A DNA stretch of 64,000 bases from Methanospirillum stamsii. Its GTDB lineage: Archaea > Halobacteriota > Methanomicrobia > Methanomicrobiales > Methanospirillaceae. A model generated the notes under the pieces. The model was not told the DNA's origin and ran no database searches. It was given only the letters and a program-made list of their open reading frames with translations. This document shows, in pieces, positions 1-8,070 of this stretch. The stretch covers positions 3,782,001 through 3,846,000 of the forward strand of contig NZ_CP176366.1 in assembly GCF_046244385.1 (NCBI RefSeq), in the 5' to 3' direction. Made by a program: the position numbers and the translations under genes. How positions within the stretch are numbered: position 1 is the stretch's first letter; each line of letters opens with the position of its first letter.

Positions 1-2
1 AC

Positions 3-848
3 CCGGAGTTTAAGGACTATCCATTGTTCGGTGAATTCAGAGGCAAGGATGACCCTGAAAAGATTATCGCTATTGGACCCCAGTTGGTCTTTAAAACCGG
101 ATCAACCGGCACTCCATTTGCAACAAATGCCGAAGAAGGAAATAAATTAACAGAAAAAACGGGAATTCCAGTAATTATGTTCCCATATGGTTCACTCCGG
201 ACCCAGACTGAACAGGATGAGATGTTTGGGGCACTCCGGGTGATGGGAGAAGTAATCAACAAGGAAGACCGTGCTGAAGAACTGATCTCTTATATTGAGG
301 ATACAATTGCAGATCTTGAAAAGAGAACCGGAGATATTCCGGAAGCCGAACAGAAGACTGCATATGTCGGCGGTGTCAGTTATGCCGGAGCACATGGCAT
401 CATTTCAACCGAGCCTTCATACCCGCCATTCATCTGGACCAATGTAAAGAATGCAGCCGGAAAAATGGGCACTCAGCATGCTGATGTCGCAAAGGAAGCA
501 ATCGTTGACTGGGATCCAGAATATATATTCATGGATGTCGGAACCCTTCAGGCAGACAGTGAAGGTGGAATCGGCGAATTAAAAGATGATCCGGCATTAC
601 AGGGCCTCTCTGCAATAAGTGAAGGTAAAGTATACGGAGTGCTTCCGTACAACTTCTATAACACCAACTACGAGAATGTCCTTGCAGACGCCTACTTTAT
701 TGGAAAGACTATTTATCCGGACCGGTTCGCGGATATCGATCCAAAAGAGAAAGCAGATGAGATTATGACCATGTTCCTTGGAGAATCTCCATTGGACAAG
801 ATTAATTCCCAGTATAAGAACCTGGGATTTTCACAGATAACACTCTGA
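3..848 (+). CDS. Metal-chelate ABC transporter substrate-binding protein, 5' end outside the window
   Basis: The reading frame is open from the window edge, so only the last ~280 residues are visible and the signal or lipoprotein region is missing. The sequence looks like a periplasmic-binding protein of the FecB/BtuF class (PF01497): a metal/siderophore-type lobe with I-A-I-G-P-Q near the start, a helix-rich linker (R-A-E-E-L-I-S-Y-I-E) and a C-terminal lobe with G-K-V-Y-G-V-L-P. It should capture an iron, cobalamin or other metal complex outside the membrane and hand it to the permease that starts 41 bases downstream. The same-strand order binding protein, permease, ATPase is the classical operon. 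The substrate cannot be read from the sequence; the CooC-like gene further down hints at a metal. Confidence 0.85.
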   Translation, partial: PEFKDYPLFGEFRGKDDPEKIIAIGPQLVFKTGSTGTPFATNAEEGNKLTEKTGIPVIMFPYGSLRTQTEQDEMFGALRVMGEVINKEDRAEELISYIEDTIADLEKRTGDIPEAEQKTAYVGGVSYAGAHGIISTEPSYPPFIWTNVKNAAGKMGTQHADVAKEAIVDWDPEYIFMDVGTLQADSEGGIGELKDDPALQGLSAISEGKVYGVLPYNFYNTNYENVLADAYFIGKTIYPDRFADIDPKEKADEIMTMFLGESPLDKINSQYKNLGFSQITL

Positions 849-889
849 TTGAGATATGAAATCTGACAAAATCCCAATTTTTCCCGGAG

Positions 890-1969
890 GTGGATGTAAT
901 TCACTTCTCTGATGGAAAAATTCCTGCTGATTATCTCGGGTATGTGCGGATAAAACTACTCTGGATTATCGGCGGCATTATTCTGTTATTTGTCCTGTTT
1001 ATCTTATCAATTTCTGTTGGAGCAGTCTCTATTCCACCATATGATGTTCTGATGACGCTACTTGGTCAGAACATCAATCACAAGTGGGATGCAATTATCT
1101 GGAACATTCGTCTTCCGCAGGCATTAACTGCAATCGTTGCAGGAGTAGGCCTTTCAGTTGCTGGAGTTGCGATGCAGTCAATACTCCGAAATCCCCTGGG
1201 TTCCCCATTTACCCTTGGAATATCAAACGCCGGAGCGTTTGGTGCTGCAGTATCAGTCATTATCTTTGGTACTGGAACCATCCAATCCACCATAGCAGAT
1301 CCCATTTCAATTAATAATCCGTATCTTACTACAATAACCGCCTTTGTTTTCTGCATGATTGCAACCGCCATCATTCTTCTGATTTCCCGGATACGGGGAG
1401 CATCACCGGAAGTAATGGTCCTTACCGGGGTTGCACTTTCATCGCTGTTTACTGCTGGAACCATGTTTCTGCAGTATTTTGCTTCTGATACTCAACTTGC
1501 TGCAGTTGTTTTCTGGACATTTGGTGATGTAAGCAGGGCTGGCTGGAATGAACTAGGACTTATGACAATTCTTGTAGGACTATCCAGTATCTATTTCCTG
1601 GTAAACCGATGGAACTATAACGCTATTGATGCCGGAAATGAAACTGCAAAAGGTCTCGGAGTAAATGTAGAACGTATCCGCCTTTTTGGTATGACAATAT
1701 CTGCAATGATTACCGCAGTAATTGTTGCATTTCTTGGCGTCATCGGATTTGTAGGTCTCGTCTGTCCTCACATGGTAAGAAGGATCATCGGAGATGACCA
1801 GCGGTATCTCATTCCCGGGTCATGTATCATGGGAGGAGTACTTCTTCTTGCATCAGATACGGTTGCACGACTGATTGTCGCTCCCTATGTGCTTCCTGTA
1901 GCAGTTCTTACCGCATTTATGGGAGCCCCGGTTTTCATCTATCTTATTGTCAGGGGGTATAAACGATGA
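890..1969 (+). CDS. FecCD/BtuC-family ABC transporter permease
   Basis: About 359 residues, very hydrophobic, with the 9-10 membrane helices typical of the FecCD family (PF01032). Family motifs are visible: an early G-x-x-L-S-x-A-G segment, N-P-L-G-S-P, and near the C terminus G-F-V-G-L-V-C-P-H-M-V-R, which is the coupling region to the ATPase. It forms the membrane channel for the binding protein encoded upstream. The start is unclear: the longest frame opens with GTG at 890, but the only strong Shine-Dalgarno (GGAGG, 886-890) overlaps that codon, and the nearby ATG at 894 runs straight into a stop. A non-standard codon about 8 bases after GGAGG (for example ATT at 899) is possible. The 3' end overlaps the ATPase gene by four bases (ATGA). 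Confidence 0.9.
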   Translation: MDVIHFSDGKIPADYLGYVRIKLLWIIGGIILLFVLFILSISVGAVSIPPYDVLMTLLGQNINHKWDAIIWNIRLPQALTAIVAGVGLSVAGVAMQSILRNPLGSPFTLGISNAGAFGAAVSVIIFGTGTIQSTIADPISINNPYLTTITAFVFCMIATAIILLISRIRGASPEVMVLTGVALSSLFTAGTMFLQYFASDTQLAAVVFWTFGDVSRAGWNELGLMTILVGLSSIYFLVNRWNYNAIDAGNETAKGLGVNVERIRLFGMTISAMITAVIVAFLGVIGFVGLVCPHMVRRIIGDDQRYLIPGSCIMGGVLLLASDTVARLIVAPYVLPVAVLTAFMGAPVFIYLIVRGYKR

Positions 1970-2730
1970 TTTTGAATGTACAGGAACTGAACTTTTTATA
2001 CCGGAACCATGATGTTCTTCAAAACGTTGCTTTTGAAGTAAACCATGGAGAAATTGTTGCAATTCTCGGACCTAATGGTGTAGGAAAAACAACAATGCTC
2101 AAGTGTCTGAACAGGATTCTAAAAGCGAATAAAGGACACATCTACCTTGATGGATCAGAAATTAAAACCCTTGATACTCTTGAAATTGCCAGAAGAGCAG
2201 GATATGTCCCCCAGCGGGTTGAAACCGGAAGATTTACTGCATTTGATGCGGTCCTTCTTGGGCGAAGGCCACACATTACCTGGGATGTTTCTGAACGGGA
2301 TCTTCGAATAGTGGATGCAATTTTTTCCCGTCTTTCTATGGAACATCTCCGGCTTTCGTATATTGATGAAATGAGCGGTGGAGAACTCCAAAAGATTGCA
2401 ATCGCACGGGCACTGGTGCAGGAGCCAAGAATTTTACTCCTTGATGAGCCGACCAGCAGTCTTGATCTGAAAAACCAGGTGGAGATATTATCCACAATTG
2501 TTGATATTGTCCGGGAACATGGGATTGCAGCGATTATGACGATGCATGACTTAAACCAGGCATTCCGGTATGCTGACCGGTTTATCTTCCTAAAAGATGG
2601 GAATATTCATTTCCATGGCAATTTCAATGATGTTACTCCGGAAATCATTGAAGATGTCTATGGTCTTCCGGTTATGATGGGATCAGTTGGCGGAGTCAGG
2701 TGCATTGTTCCGGGTACAGCTCCTGCATAA
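1966..2730 (+). CDS. FecE/BtuD-family ABC transporter ATPase
   Basis: 254 residues. It shows a complete nucleotide-binding domain: Walker A G-P-N-G-V-G-K-T at residues 35-42, signature M-S-G-G-E-L-Q-K in the middle, Walker B I-L-L-L-D-E-P followed by the D-loop S-S-L-D, and the switch histidine in M-T-M-H-D. The ATG overlaps the permease stop, so the two are translationally coupled. It powers uptake of the metal complex bound by the upstream protein. The C terminus adds a short tail typical of cobalamin/iron ATPases. Confidence 0.93.
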   Translation: MILNVQELNFLYRNHDVLQNVAFEVNHGEIVAILGPNGVGKTTMLKCLNRILKANKGHIYLDGSEIKTLDTLEIARRAGYVPQRVETGRFTAFDAVLLGRRPHITWDVSERDLRIVDAIFSRLSMEHLRLSYIDEMSGGELQKIAIARALVQEPRILLLDEPTSSLDLKNQVEILSTIVDIVREHGIAAIMTMHDLNQAFRYADRFIFLKDGNIHFHGNFNDVTPEIIEDVYGLPVMMGSVGGVRCIVPGTAPA

Positions 2731-2793
2731 TATCATCAAACAACCAGATTTTTCAAATTATTATCTCAATTGACATATTTTTCAGGGCAATCT

Positions 2794-3630
2794 ATGACGA
2801 ACTGGGCAGAAGTATGGAAACAACTCTATGAAGCAAGTAGCCGGACTAAAACAGTCGGAGAATGTGCTTCATTATGGGATTCAAAGGAACGTGCACTTGA
2901 ATTTCTTAACATGTCCCTTGAAAATCCGGAGCGTATTGAACTGGTTTTATCAAAACTTCCCATCACGAAAAACAGCCGGATTCTGGACATCGGTGCAGGC
3001 CCCGGAACTCTTGCAATACCCTTTGCAGAGCGGGCTTTAGCAGTTACAGCCGTCGAACCTTCCACCGGAATGATTGAAGTAATGAAAGACCAGGCACAGG
3101 AAAAAAATATTACTAACCTTACTATCGTTCAGAAACGATGGGAAGATATTAATCCGGAATCGGACCTTGCAGGGCCTTTTGATATCATCATAGCATCATA
3201 TTCGCTTGGAATGCCGGACATTGATGCTGCAATTGATAAGATGCAGGCCGTCTCATGTGGTCAGATCTGGCTCTTCTGGTTTGCAGGAACTACTCCCGGG
3301 GAAAGGCATATGACTCATTTATGGCCGAAAATTCACAACTGTGCCTATCAGATCGGGCCGAAATCTGATGTGCTCTATAATGTGTTGTATCAGAAAGGAA
3401 TCTATCCTCACATGACGGTTCATGAGATGAAGTATCAAAAGAAATATCCAACTCTTGATCATGCAGTTTCAGAAATGAGAAGGCAGATTGGATGTTCTGA
3501 GGAATTTAACCCACTTATTAAGGAATATTTCAAAGACAAAGTTTCAAAAGATGCCAATCAACTGATTGAGAATGGAGATACCGTTCGTGTCTGCATGTGG
3601 TGGGATACAAATCAGTTTCCAAAGAATTAG
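2794..3630 (+). CDS. Class I SAM-dependent methyltransferase in a metal-uptake operon
   Basis: 278 residues from the ATG at 2794; a longer TTG start at 2770 is possible but less likely. The SAM-binding motif I is clear (I-L-D-I-G-A-G-P-G-T at about residues 63-72), followed by the acidic motif (V-T-A-V-E-P-S) and an F-D-I-I-I-A-S motif IV. It sits 63 bases after the ATPase on the same strand and just before a CooC-like gene, so it probably belongs to the transporter operon. The methyl acceptor is unknown; a small metal chelator or corrinoid is a guess from context. A second member of the same subfamily lies at 36507-37412, sharing the N-terminal W-x-x-x-W/F-x-x-x pattern and overall length. 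Confidence 0.85.
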   Translation: MTNWAEVWKQLYEASSRTKTVGECASLWDSKERALEFLNMSLENPERIELVLSKLPITKNSRILDIGAGPGTLAIPFAERALAVTAVEPSTGMIEVMKDQAQEKNITNLTIVQKRWEDINPESDLAGPFDIIIASYSLGMPDIDAAIDKMQAVSCGQIWLFWFAGTTPGERHMTHLWPKIHNCAYQIGPKSDVLYNVLYQKGIYPHMTVHEMKYQKKYPTLDHAVSEMRRQIGCSEEFNPLIKEYFKDKVSKDANQLIENGDTVRVCMWWDTNQFPKN

Positions 3631-3672
3631 ATTTGGAAATTTTTTAAAAAAACTGAAAAATTTGTGATATCA

Positions 3673-4449
3673 ATGAAGATGCTTATTTGTGGAAAAGGCG
3701 GCAGCGGAAAGAGTACTCTTACCGCTCTTCTTGCACAGCAGTATGAACAAAAAGGCAAAGATGTAGTAGTTGTGGATACTGACGAGTCTAACCTCGGATT
3801 ACACCGATTCCTGGGTGTGAATCCACCAACAGACCTGATGGATCACATGGGCGGAAAACAGGAACTCATGGGTAAGATGATGTCAGCCATGAAAAGTTCC
3901 GAGGGCATGATGAACATGCAGTTATTTGAAAAGGTTTGGAAGATCCAGGACATCCCTTCGGCCTGCATTTCAGAGAACGGAAGAGTAAAACTCGTTTCAA
4001 TCGGAAAAATTCACCAAGCCGGAGAAGGGTGTGCCTGCCCGATGGGATTTATCGCAAAACAATTCCTGAAAAACCTGAAACTCGCTTCCGATGAGATGGT
4101 TATTGTTGATACCGAAGCAGGGCTCGAACACTTTGGCCGGGGTGTTGAGGAAGGAACCGATGCCGTCCTGATGGTCCTTGATCCCTCGTATGAATCGGTT
4201 TTGCTCGCCAAAAAAGCAGCGGATATGACCGCATCAATGAAACTTCCGATGTATTTTGTTCTCAACAAAGTGACACCTGAAATAGCCAGTCAAATGAAAA
4301 AAGAACTTCCGGTTGAAAAAATAATCGGAGAGATCCCTCTGGACCAGGATATTCTTGCAGCAGGACTTTCCGGAAAAACCCTTTCAGGGTTCTCTTCTGC
4401 AATAGAGCCGGTGGTTCAGAATATTGTTTCGGTAACGATGAATTCCTAA
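3673..4449 (+). CDS. CooC-like P-loop ATPase (metallocentre maturation)
   Basis: 258 residues from ATG 3673; the frame extends upstream to a GTG but the P-loop normally begins near residue 8. A MinD/CooC-type deviant Walker A (K-G-G-S-G-K-S-T, residues 8-15) is followed by V-V-D-T-D. A C-x-C pair (Cys120, Cys122, in G-C-A-C-P) matches the metal-binding C-x-C of CooC proteins, which insert nickel into carbon monoxide dehydrogenase. Later motifs V-D-T-E-A-G-L-E-H-F and N-K-V also fit the family. It follows a chelate ABC transporter and a methyltransferase, so the operon may import a metal and load it into a target. The target is not in the window. It ends 9 bases from the convergent exporter gene. 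Confidence 0.88.
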   Translation: MKMLICGKGGSGKSTLTALLAQQYEQKGKDVVVVDTDESNLGLHRFLGVNPPTDLMDHMGGKQELMGKMMSAMKSSEGMMNMQLFEKVWKIQDIPSACISENGRVKLVSIGKIHQAGEGCACPMGFIAKQFLKNLKLASDEMVIVDTEAGLEHFGRGVEEGTDAVLMVLDPSYESVLLAKKAADMTASMKLPMYFVLNKVTPEIASQMKKELPVEKIIGEIPLDQDILAAGLSGKTLSGFSSAIEPVVQNIVSVTMNS

Positions 4450-4458
4450 ATCCCTTTT

Positions 4459-5214
4459 TTATATTCGTAGTGGCATGGTTTTTTTATGAAGGACTATGCT
4501 TGCAACGCTCAGTATTATTGTAAATAACAAAAGCATCCAGACATCAAAATAAATCGGGAAATATCCGGTTCCGGTTAATGAAAAACGTGCGATGTCGGTA
4601 AAGTAGGTGAGCGGTGAGAGGTATGCAATAACCTGCCCGGCCCCAGGCATCTGCTCAACCGGCATAAAAATTCCGGACACAAAGATGAGAGGGAATTTTA
4701 CCAGGGTTGAGAGTAACATGATGTTCTGTGAGACAGCAGTCGGGGGAACAGAGAGTAACATTCCAATCGCAGAAAAACAGATAGAACCAATTATTATTGC
4801 ACATATCAACAAAATCCAATGAATCACTATAACTCCTATTAAGTGCCCGATAAATAGTGCAACCAGGGTAATCGCAATTCCAAATATGGTTGATGCAATC
4901 ATATCACCCATAATAATCGATTCCGGAGCAACCGGACAGGAGATAAGACGTTCCAGGGTCCGGGTCTGTCCTTCCCAGGGGAAAATAACCGGAGAAATAG
5001 CAGTTGCAGTAAAAAACAGCGTCATGCTCAGAAGACCGGCAATAAGAAAGGGGAGTGATACAGATTTGTTTCCCATCAAAAATGCCATACAGAGAAATAT
5101 TGGCATCAGGATACCGGATATGAGTACCGGAGGCTTATAATAATAGATTCTTAGATCCTTCTTCGCGATAGAGAAAGCACGTCTTGTTTGTTCCCGGACC
5201 ATTCGGATATTCAT
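4459..5214 (-). CDS. ABC-2 type exporter permease
   Basis: 251 residues with about six hydrophobic segments and the ABC-2 membrane layout: a cytoplasmic N terminus, central helices, and a conserved stretch F-V-S-G-I-F-M-P-V-E-Q-M-P followed by Y-L-S-P-L-T-Y-F-T-D, which is the hallmark of NodJ/DrrB-like permeases (PF01061/PF12698). It is the membrane half of the exporter whose ATPase is encoded just upstream on the same strand, with a 4-base overlap. The substrate is unknown. The unit is divergent from an HxlR regulator, which suggests regulated efflux. Confidence 0.88.
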   Translation of the reverse strand: MNIRMVREQTRRAFSIAKKDLRIYYYKPPVLISGILMPIFLCMAFLMGNKSVSLPFLIAGLLSMTLFFTATAISPVIFPWEGQTRTLERLISCPVAPESIIMGDMIASTIFGIAITLVALFIGHLIGVIVIHWILLICAIIIGSICFSAIGMLLSVPPTAVSQNIMLLSTLVKFPLIFVSGIFMPVEQMPGAGQVIAYLSPLTYFTDIARFSLTGTGYFPIYFDVWMLLLFTIILSVASIVLHKKTMPLRI

Positions 5215-6137
5215 TTTTCACCTCCGGTTAGCCGGAGAAACACATCATCAAGTGTCGGGGCAAGAGTGTTTAAAGAAATAATTGACATTCCTTCATGTTC
5301 ACTCAGGGCAACAAGAGACCGGATGGCTAGATCCTTGTCCTGTGCGGATAATTTCCATTTGTCACCAAAACGGGAGAACGTTGTGATTCCAGGCAGATTC
5401 CGAAGCATCTCTTCGGGAATATCGCGATTAAAACTGACTTCTATCTGATGAATTTTATCCAGAGTATCTTTGAGTTTTTCAGGAGAATCGATCGCGATGA
5501 GGTTTCCTGACCGGATAATACCAACCCGGTGACAAAGAGTATTTGCTTCATCCATGTTATGAGTCGTTAGAAAGATGGTAACTCCCCGACTATTCATTTC
5601 CCGAAGCATTGAGAGAATCATCCGGGCACTTGAGACATCAAGTCCGCTTGTCGGCTCGTCCAGAAAGATAAGTTCAGGCTCATGAATCAGAGCCATGGCA
5701 AGAATCAGCCGTTGTTTCATGCCTTTCGAGAACGATTGGACTTTTTTTTGGGCATGCTCATAAAGATCAAAAATCTGAAGAAGATATAATGTCCGCTCTT
5801 TTGCATGTTCAGAACCAAGGCCGTAAAGTTCTCCCATGAACATCAGATTCTGCCATGCAGTCAGGTCAGGATAGGCATTCGAAGTCTCCGGGACCACTCC
5901 GAATTTTTGTTTTGCTAAAAGAGGTGCAGAAACCATACTGTGACCCAGGATCTGCACATCACCAAAATCAGGTTTGAGAACACCAGTGAGCATCCTGGTT
6001 GTGGTAGTTTTTCCAGCGCCGTTCGGACCTAAAAATCCAAATATTTCTCCTTTTTTCACCGAGAAAGAGATAGAATTAACAGCGGTGAGCGAACCAAAAC
6101 GTTTGGTTACATTAATTACGCTGATAGCATCAGGCAT
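5211..6137 (-). CDS. ABC-2 type exporter ATPase
   Basis: 308 residues. A full nucleotide-binding domain occupies the first ~230: Walker A G-P-N-G-A-G-K-T-T at about 38-46, signature S-F-S-K-G-M-K-Q-R, Walker B L-I-F-L-D-E-P-T-S-G-L-D, and switch histidine T-T-H-N-M. The C-terminal ~80 residues end in L-D-D-V-F-L-R-L-T-G, the usual tail of CcmA/DrrA-like exporter ATPases. It pairs with the permease directly downstream (4-base overlap). A 47-residue Cys-rich protein is encoded 23 bases upstream on the same strand and is probably cotranscribed. Confidence 0.92.
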   Translation of the reverse strand: MPDAISVINVTKRFGSLTAVNSISFSVKKGEIFGFLGPNGAGKTTTTRMLTGVLKPDFGDVQILGHSMVSAPLLAKQKFGVVPETSNAYPDLTAWQNLMFMGELYGLGSEHAKERTLYLLQIFDLYEHAQKKVQSFSKGMKQRLILAMALIHEPELIFLDEPTSGLDVSSARMILSMLREMNSRGVTIFLTTHNMDEANTLCHRVGIIRSGNLIAIDSPEKLKDTLDKIHQIEVSFNRDIPEEMLRNLPGITTFSRFGDKWKLSAQDKDLAIRSLVALSEHEGMSIISLNTLAPTLDDVFLRLTGGEK

Positions 6138-6160
6138 GAATAATAAAAATAATGACCTGA

Positions 6161-6304
6161 TTACTCAAGTTTCTTTTCAAGAGCACTCAGTCTTTCTTCA
6201 AAACTCTTTTTCATATCATTGCAGTCACACATTGTTTCTGCTTCGCTTGCCCCGCTACAACAACATGCACAGACTTTGTCTCCTTTCTTTTCTGGAAAAC
6301 ACAT
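6161..6304 (-). CDS. Small Cys-rich protein, 47 residues, first gene of the exporter operon
   Basis: This short frame starts with ATG (6304-6302) behind a strong Shine-Dalgarno (GAGGTGA about 5 bases upstream) and ends with TAA at 6161-6163. The 47-residue product carries seven cysteines (2, 12, 14, 15, 16, 26 and 28), clustered as C-x-C-C-C and C-x-C, followed by a charged, probably helical tail. This looks like a soft-metal or Fe-S ligand set rather than chance, but no family is recognised. It lies between the divergent HxlR gene and the exporter ATPase, so it is probably expressed with the exporter and could sense, carry or buffer whatever the exporter handles. The ribosome-binding site and cysteine density are seen; the function is inference. 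Confidence 0.7.
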   Translation of the reverse strand: MCFPEKKGDKVCACCCSGASEAETMCDCNDMKKSFEERLSALEKKLE

Positions 6305-6329
6305 ACTTCTCACCTCTTATACCTAGCAT

Positions 6330-6346
6330 ACTATGATAATCATACT
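6330..6346. promoter_or_regulatory. Operator 1 of the HxlR/exporter divergent region
   Basis: ACTATGATAATCATACT contains a 13-base palindrome (TATGA, centre TAA, TCATA). It lies 23 bases, about two helical turns, from a second related site. Both are in the 76-base gap between the divergent start codons, where an autoregulated HxlR dimer would be expected to bind. Confidence 0.65.
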
Positions 6347-6352
6347 ATTTAA

Positions 6353-6369
6353 ACTATGACAATCATAGT
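6353..6369. promoter_or_regulatory. Operator 2 of the HxlR/exporter divergent region
   Basis: ACTATGACAATCATAGT has perfect 7-base arms (ACTATGA / TCATAGT) around a 3-base centre and matches operator 1 in sequence. A TTTAAA TATA-like box (6348-6353) lies between the two sites and is correctly placed for the HxlR gene (start 6381) and roughly placed for the opposite strand. Confidence 0.65.
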
Positions 6370-6380
6370 AATGACCAGTC

Positions 6381-6809
6381 ATGTGTGTCGATAAAGAACA
6401 TAAATATCTGTGTGCTGCCGGAGGGATTCTCTCCATAATCTCAAAAAAATGGGCACTCCTAATAATTTATAAACTTGGAACCCGGGGAAGACTCAGGTTT
6501 ACTGATTTTTCAACCGAACTTGATACGATAAATCCCCAGGCATTATCTGAAACACTCAAGGATCTGGTAAGCGAAGGGCTTATAGAACGTGAATCCTTTC
6601 CGGAAGTTCCCCCCCGTGTTGAGTACTTTTTAACCCCGGAAGGTCAGACACTCTGGGAATTAGTAAAACCTCTGATACAATGGGCTGCTGAACGCGATTA
6701 CCGGGATAAGGACAGGTGTGATAAGATCTGCCGGAAAAAAATGTGTCATTCTAAAAATTCACCCTGTAAACGGGAGTTACAGAATGAAAGAAAGAATAAT
6801 AATCTCTAA
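6381..6809 (+). CDS. HxlR-family winged-helix regulator with a C-terminal Cys cluster
   Basis: 142 residues. The HxlR winged helix (PF01638) spans about residues 10-105: W-A-L-L-I-I-Y-K-L near the start of the DNA-binding fold, N-P-Q-A-L-S-E-T-L-K-D-L recognition helix, then E-Y-F-L-T-P-E-G in the wing. The last ~35 residues are an extra tail with Cys113, Cys117, Cys122 and Cys129, and Cys2 and Cys11 precede the fold, so ligand or metal sensing through thiols is plausible. There is no Shine-Dalgarno before ATG 6381 and a TATA-like box sits about 30 bases upstream, so the mRNA may be nearly leaderless. Two palindromic operators lie between it and the divergent exporter genes. Confidence 0.88.
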   Translation: MCVDKEHKYLCAAGGILSIISKKWALLIIYKLGTRGRLRFTDFSTELDTINPQALSETLKDLVSEGLIERESFPEVPPRVEYFLTPEGQTLWELVKPLIQWAAERDYRDKDRCDKICRKKMCHSKNSPCKRELQNERKNNNL

Positions 6810-6904
6810 ATTATTTCAGAATTAAAACCGATAATCAGAAATAACTCAATTTTTATCTGTTTTTTAAAATAAAAAAAGTCAGAAGGAACTGATTCAGCCC
6901 TTAA

Positions 6905-7918
6905 TTATGTCTCCAGACCTAATGTCTTCTTGGTCTCTTCCATCTCAATTCCACTCTTCAGTCTGCCACCGTACAGTAATTTTATTGCTTCCTTATCAAG
7001 ATCAGAGAGTTCATTGTTCCGGGTTTCACCAACCTGGTAGAAGAAACTGTCCTTTTCAGAGTAGGTAGTTCCATGCATTCCCATGCTGTAAAGAATACCA
7101 TAGAGCATATAGTAATGTCTGTCTTCGGTGCTCAAAGAATCTAGGAGGTAGAGATGATCATCTCCTACCATTCCAATAAATTCTCCTTCTGGATTTTTAA
7201 TTAATCTTTCATCGGTTTTTCTATCATCTTTATAGTCTTCCAGCATTTTCTGCGGAATAATCTTGATATTATAGAAATTGTATGGAACATCTTCGTAATT
7301 AGTCTTTAAAAACCCGAGTGCAAGTTCCTCATCTTCAAATTGTGTAGTGTCAGATAAAGAATTAAGAACCGGAGCAAGATCTAACAGGAATTTCGTATCA
7401 TCTGTGGTGTAGAATGCATCCATCCAGAACTGGTAATCTTTATTTGATTTAAACAGGTTTAATTTTGGATTATCATTACCAAAGATAATATCTACAAGAT
7501 GTTCAGCAACATCGGTTTTATCAAACGTCTTTCCACTTTTCCCCTCTCCTTTCTGTAGTTCTACGAGATCACCCCGGATATAGAGTTTTCGTGGAGATAC
7601 AATACCGATAAGATCACCCTGATCATTGGATATTGGATATTCATCAGAAGTTATCTCATTTTTCATGTTTTCAAGGTCAGTAGGTGAAATTATTTTGATG
7701 TTATAATAGTACCGGTCATCATCCCGGGTTGTTTCACTATCTGAACTGGTTTTTTCTTTAACCGGTACTGACTCTTTTTCATCTTCCTGAACGGTTTTAT
7801 CAGCAGGTGTTACTTCCTCTGATACCTGACTTTTAGATTCAGAGGGCCCGGAAGTACAACCGGCAGTCAAAAAAACTAATAATAGAAGTGTAATGCTAAA
7901 AATAACGTGCCATTTCAT
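6905..7918 (-). CDS. Secreted lipoprotein, DUF2927-like, paralog of the next gene
   Basis: 337 residues. The N terminus is a lipoprotein signal (hydrophobic run ending L-T-A-G-C, lipid attachment at Cys21), then a charged Ser/Glu/Lys-rich stalk to about residue 68. The remaining ~270 residues align end to end with the product of 8071-9015: both have Y/E-I-R/K-I-I/V-S-P, an I-G-I/V-V-S-P-x-x-L/V-Y-x-R-G-D segment, a second copy of this layout (Y-N-I-K-I-I-P), and a C-terminal S/D-L-D-x-x-A-I-K-L-L/M-Y-G-G-R-L. That ending resembles the tail of DUF2927 (degenerate metallopeptidase-like) proteins, but no H-E-x-x-H zinc site is present. The role is unknown, probably on the cell surface. Confidence 0.75.
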   Translation of the reverse strand: MKWHVIFSITLLLLVFLTAGCTSGPSESKSQVSEEVTPADKTVQEDEKESVPVKEKTSSDSETTRDDDRYYYNIKIISPTDLENMKNEITSDEYPISNDQGDLIGIVSPRKLYIRGDLVELQKGEGKSGKTFDKTDVAEHLVDIIFGNDNPKLNLFKSNKDYQFWMDAFYTTDDTKFLLDLAPVLNSLSDTTQFEDEELALGFLKTNYEDVPYNFYNIKIIPQKMLEDYKDDRKTDERLIKNPEGEFIGMVGDDHLYLLDSLSTEDRHYYMLYGILYSMGMHGTTYSEKDSFFYQVGETRNNELSDLDKEAIKLLYGGRLKSGIEMEETKKTLGLET

Positions 7919-8070
7919 AAATAATCATGTCCTCATTTTTTTGTTCTGGTAATATTACAAAATAATCATATTAAAAAGTAATTTTTTATTACGTTATACA
8001 TAATCTCAATTCATCTCTATAGTATCAGGATATACGAAAAAAATATCCCTGGATTTCAATGAAAAAAGAG

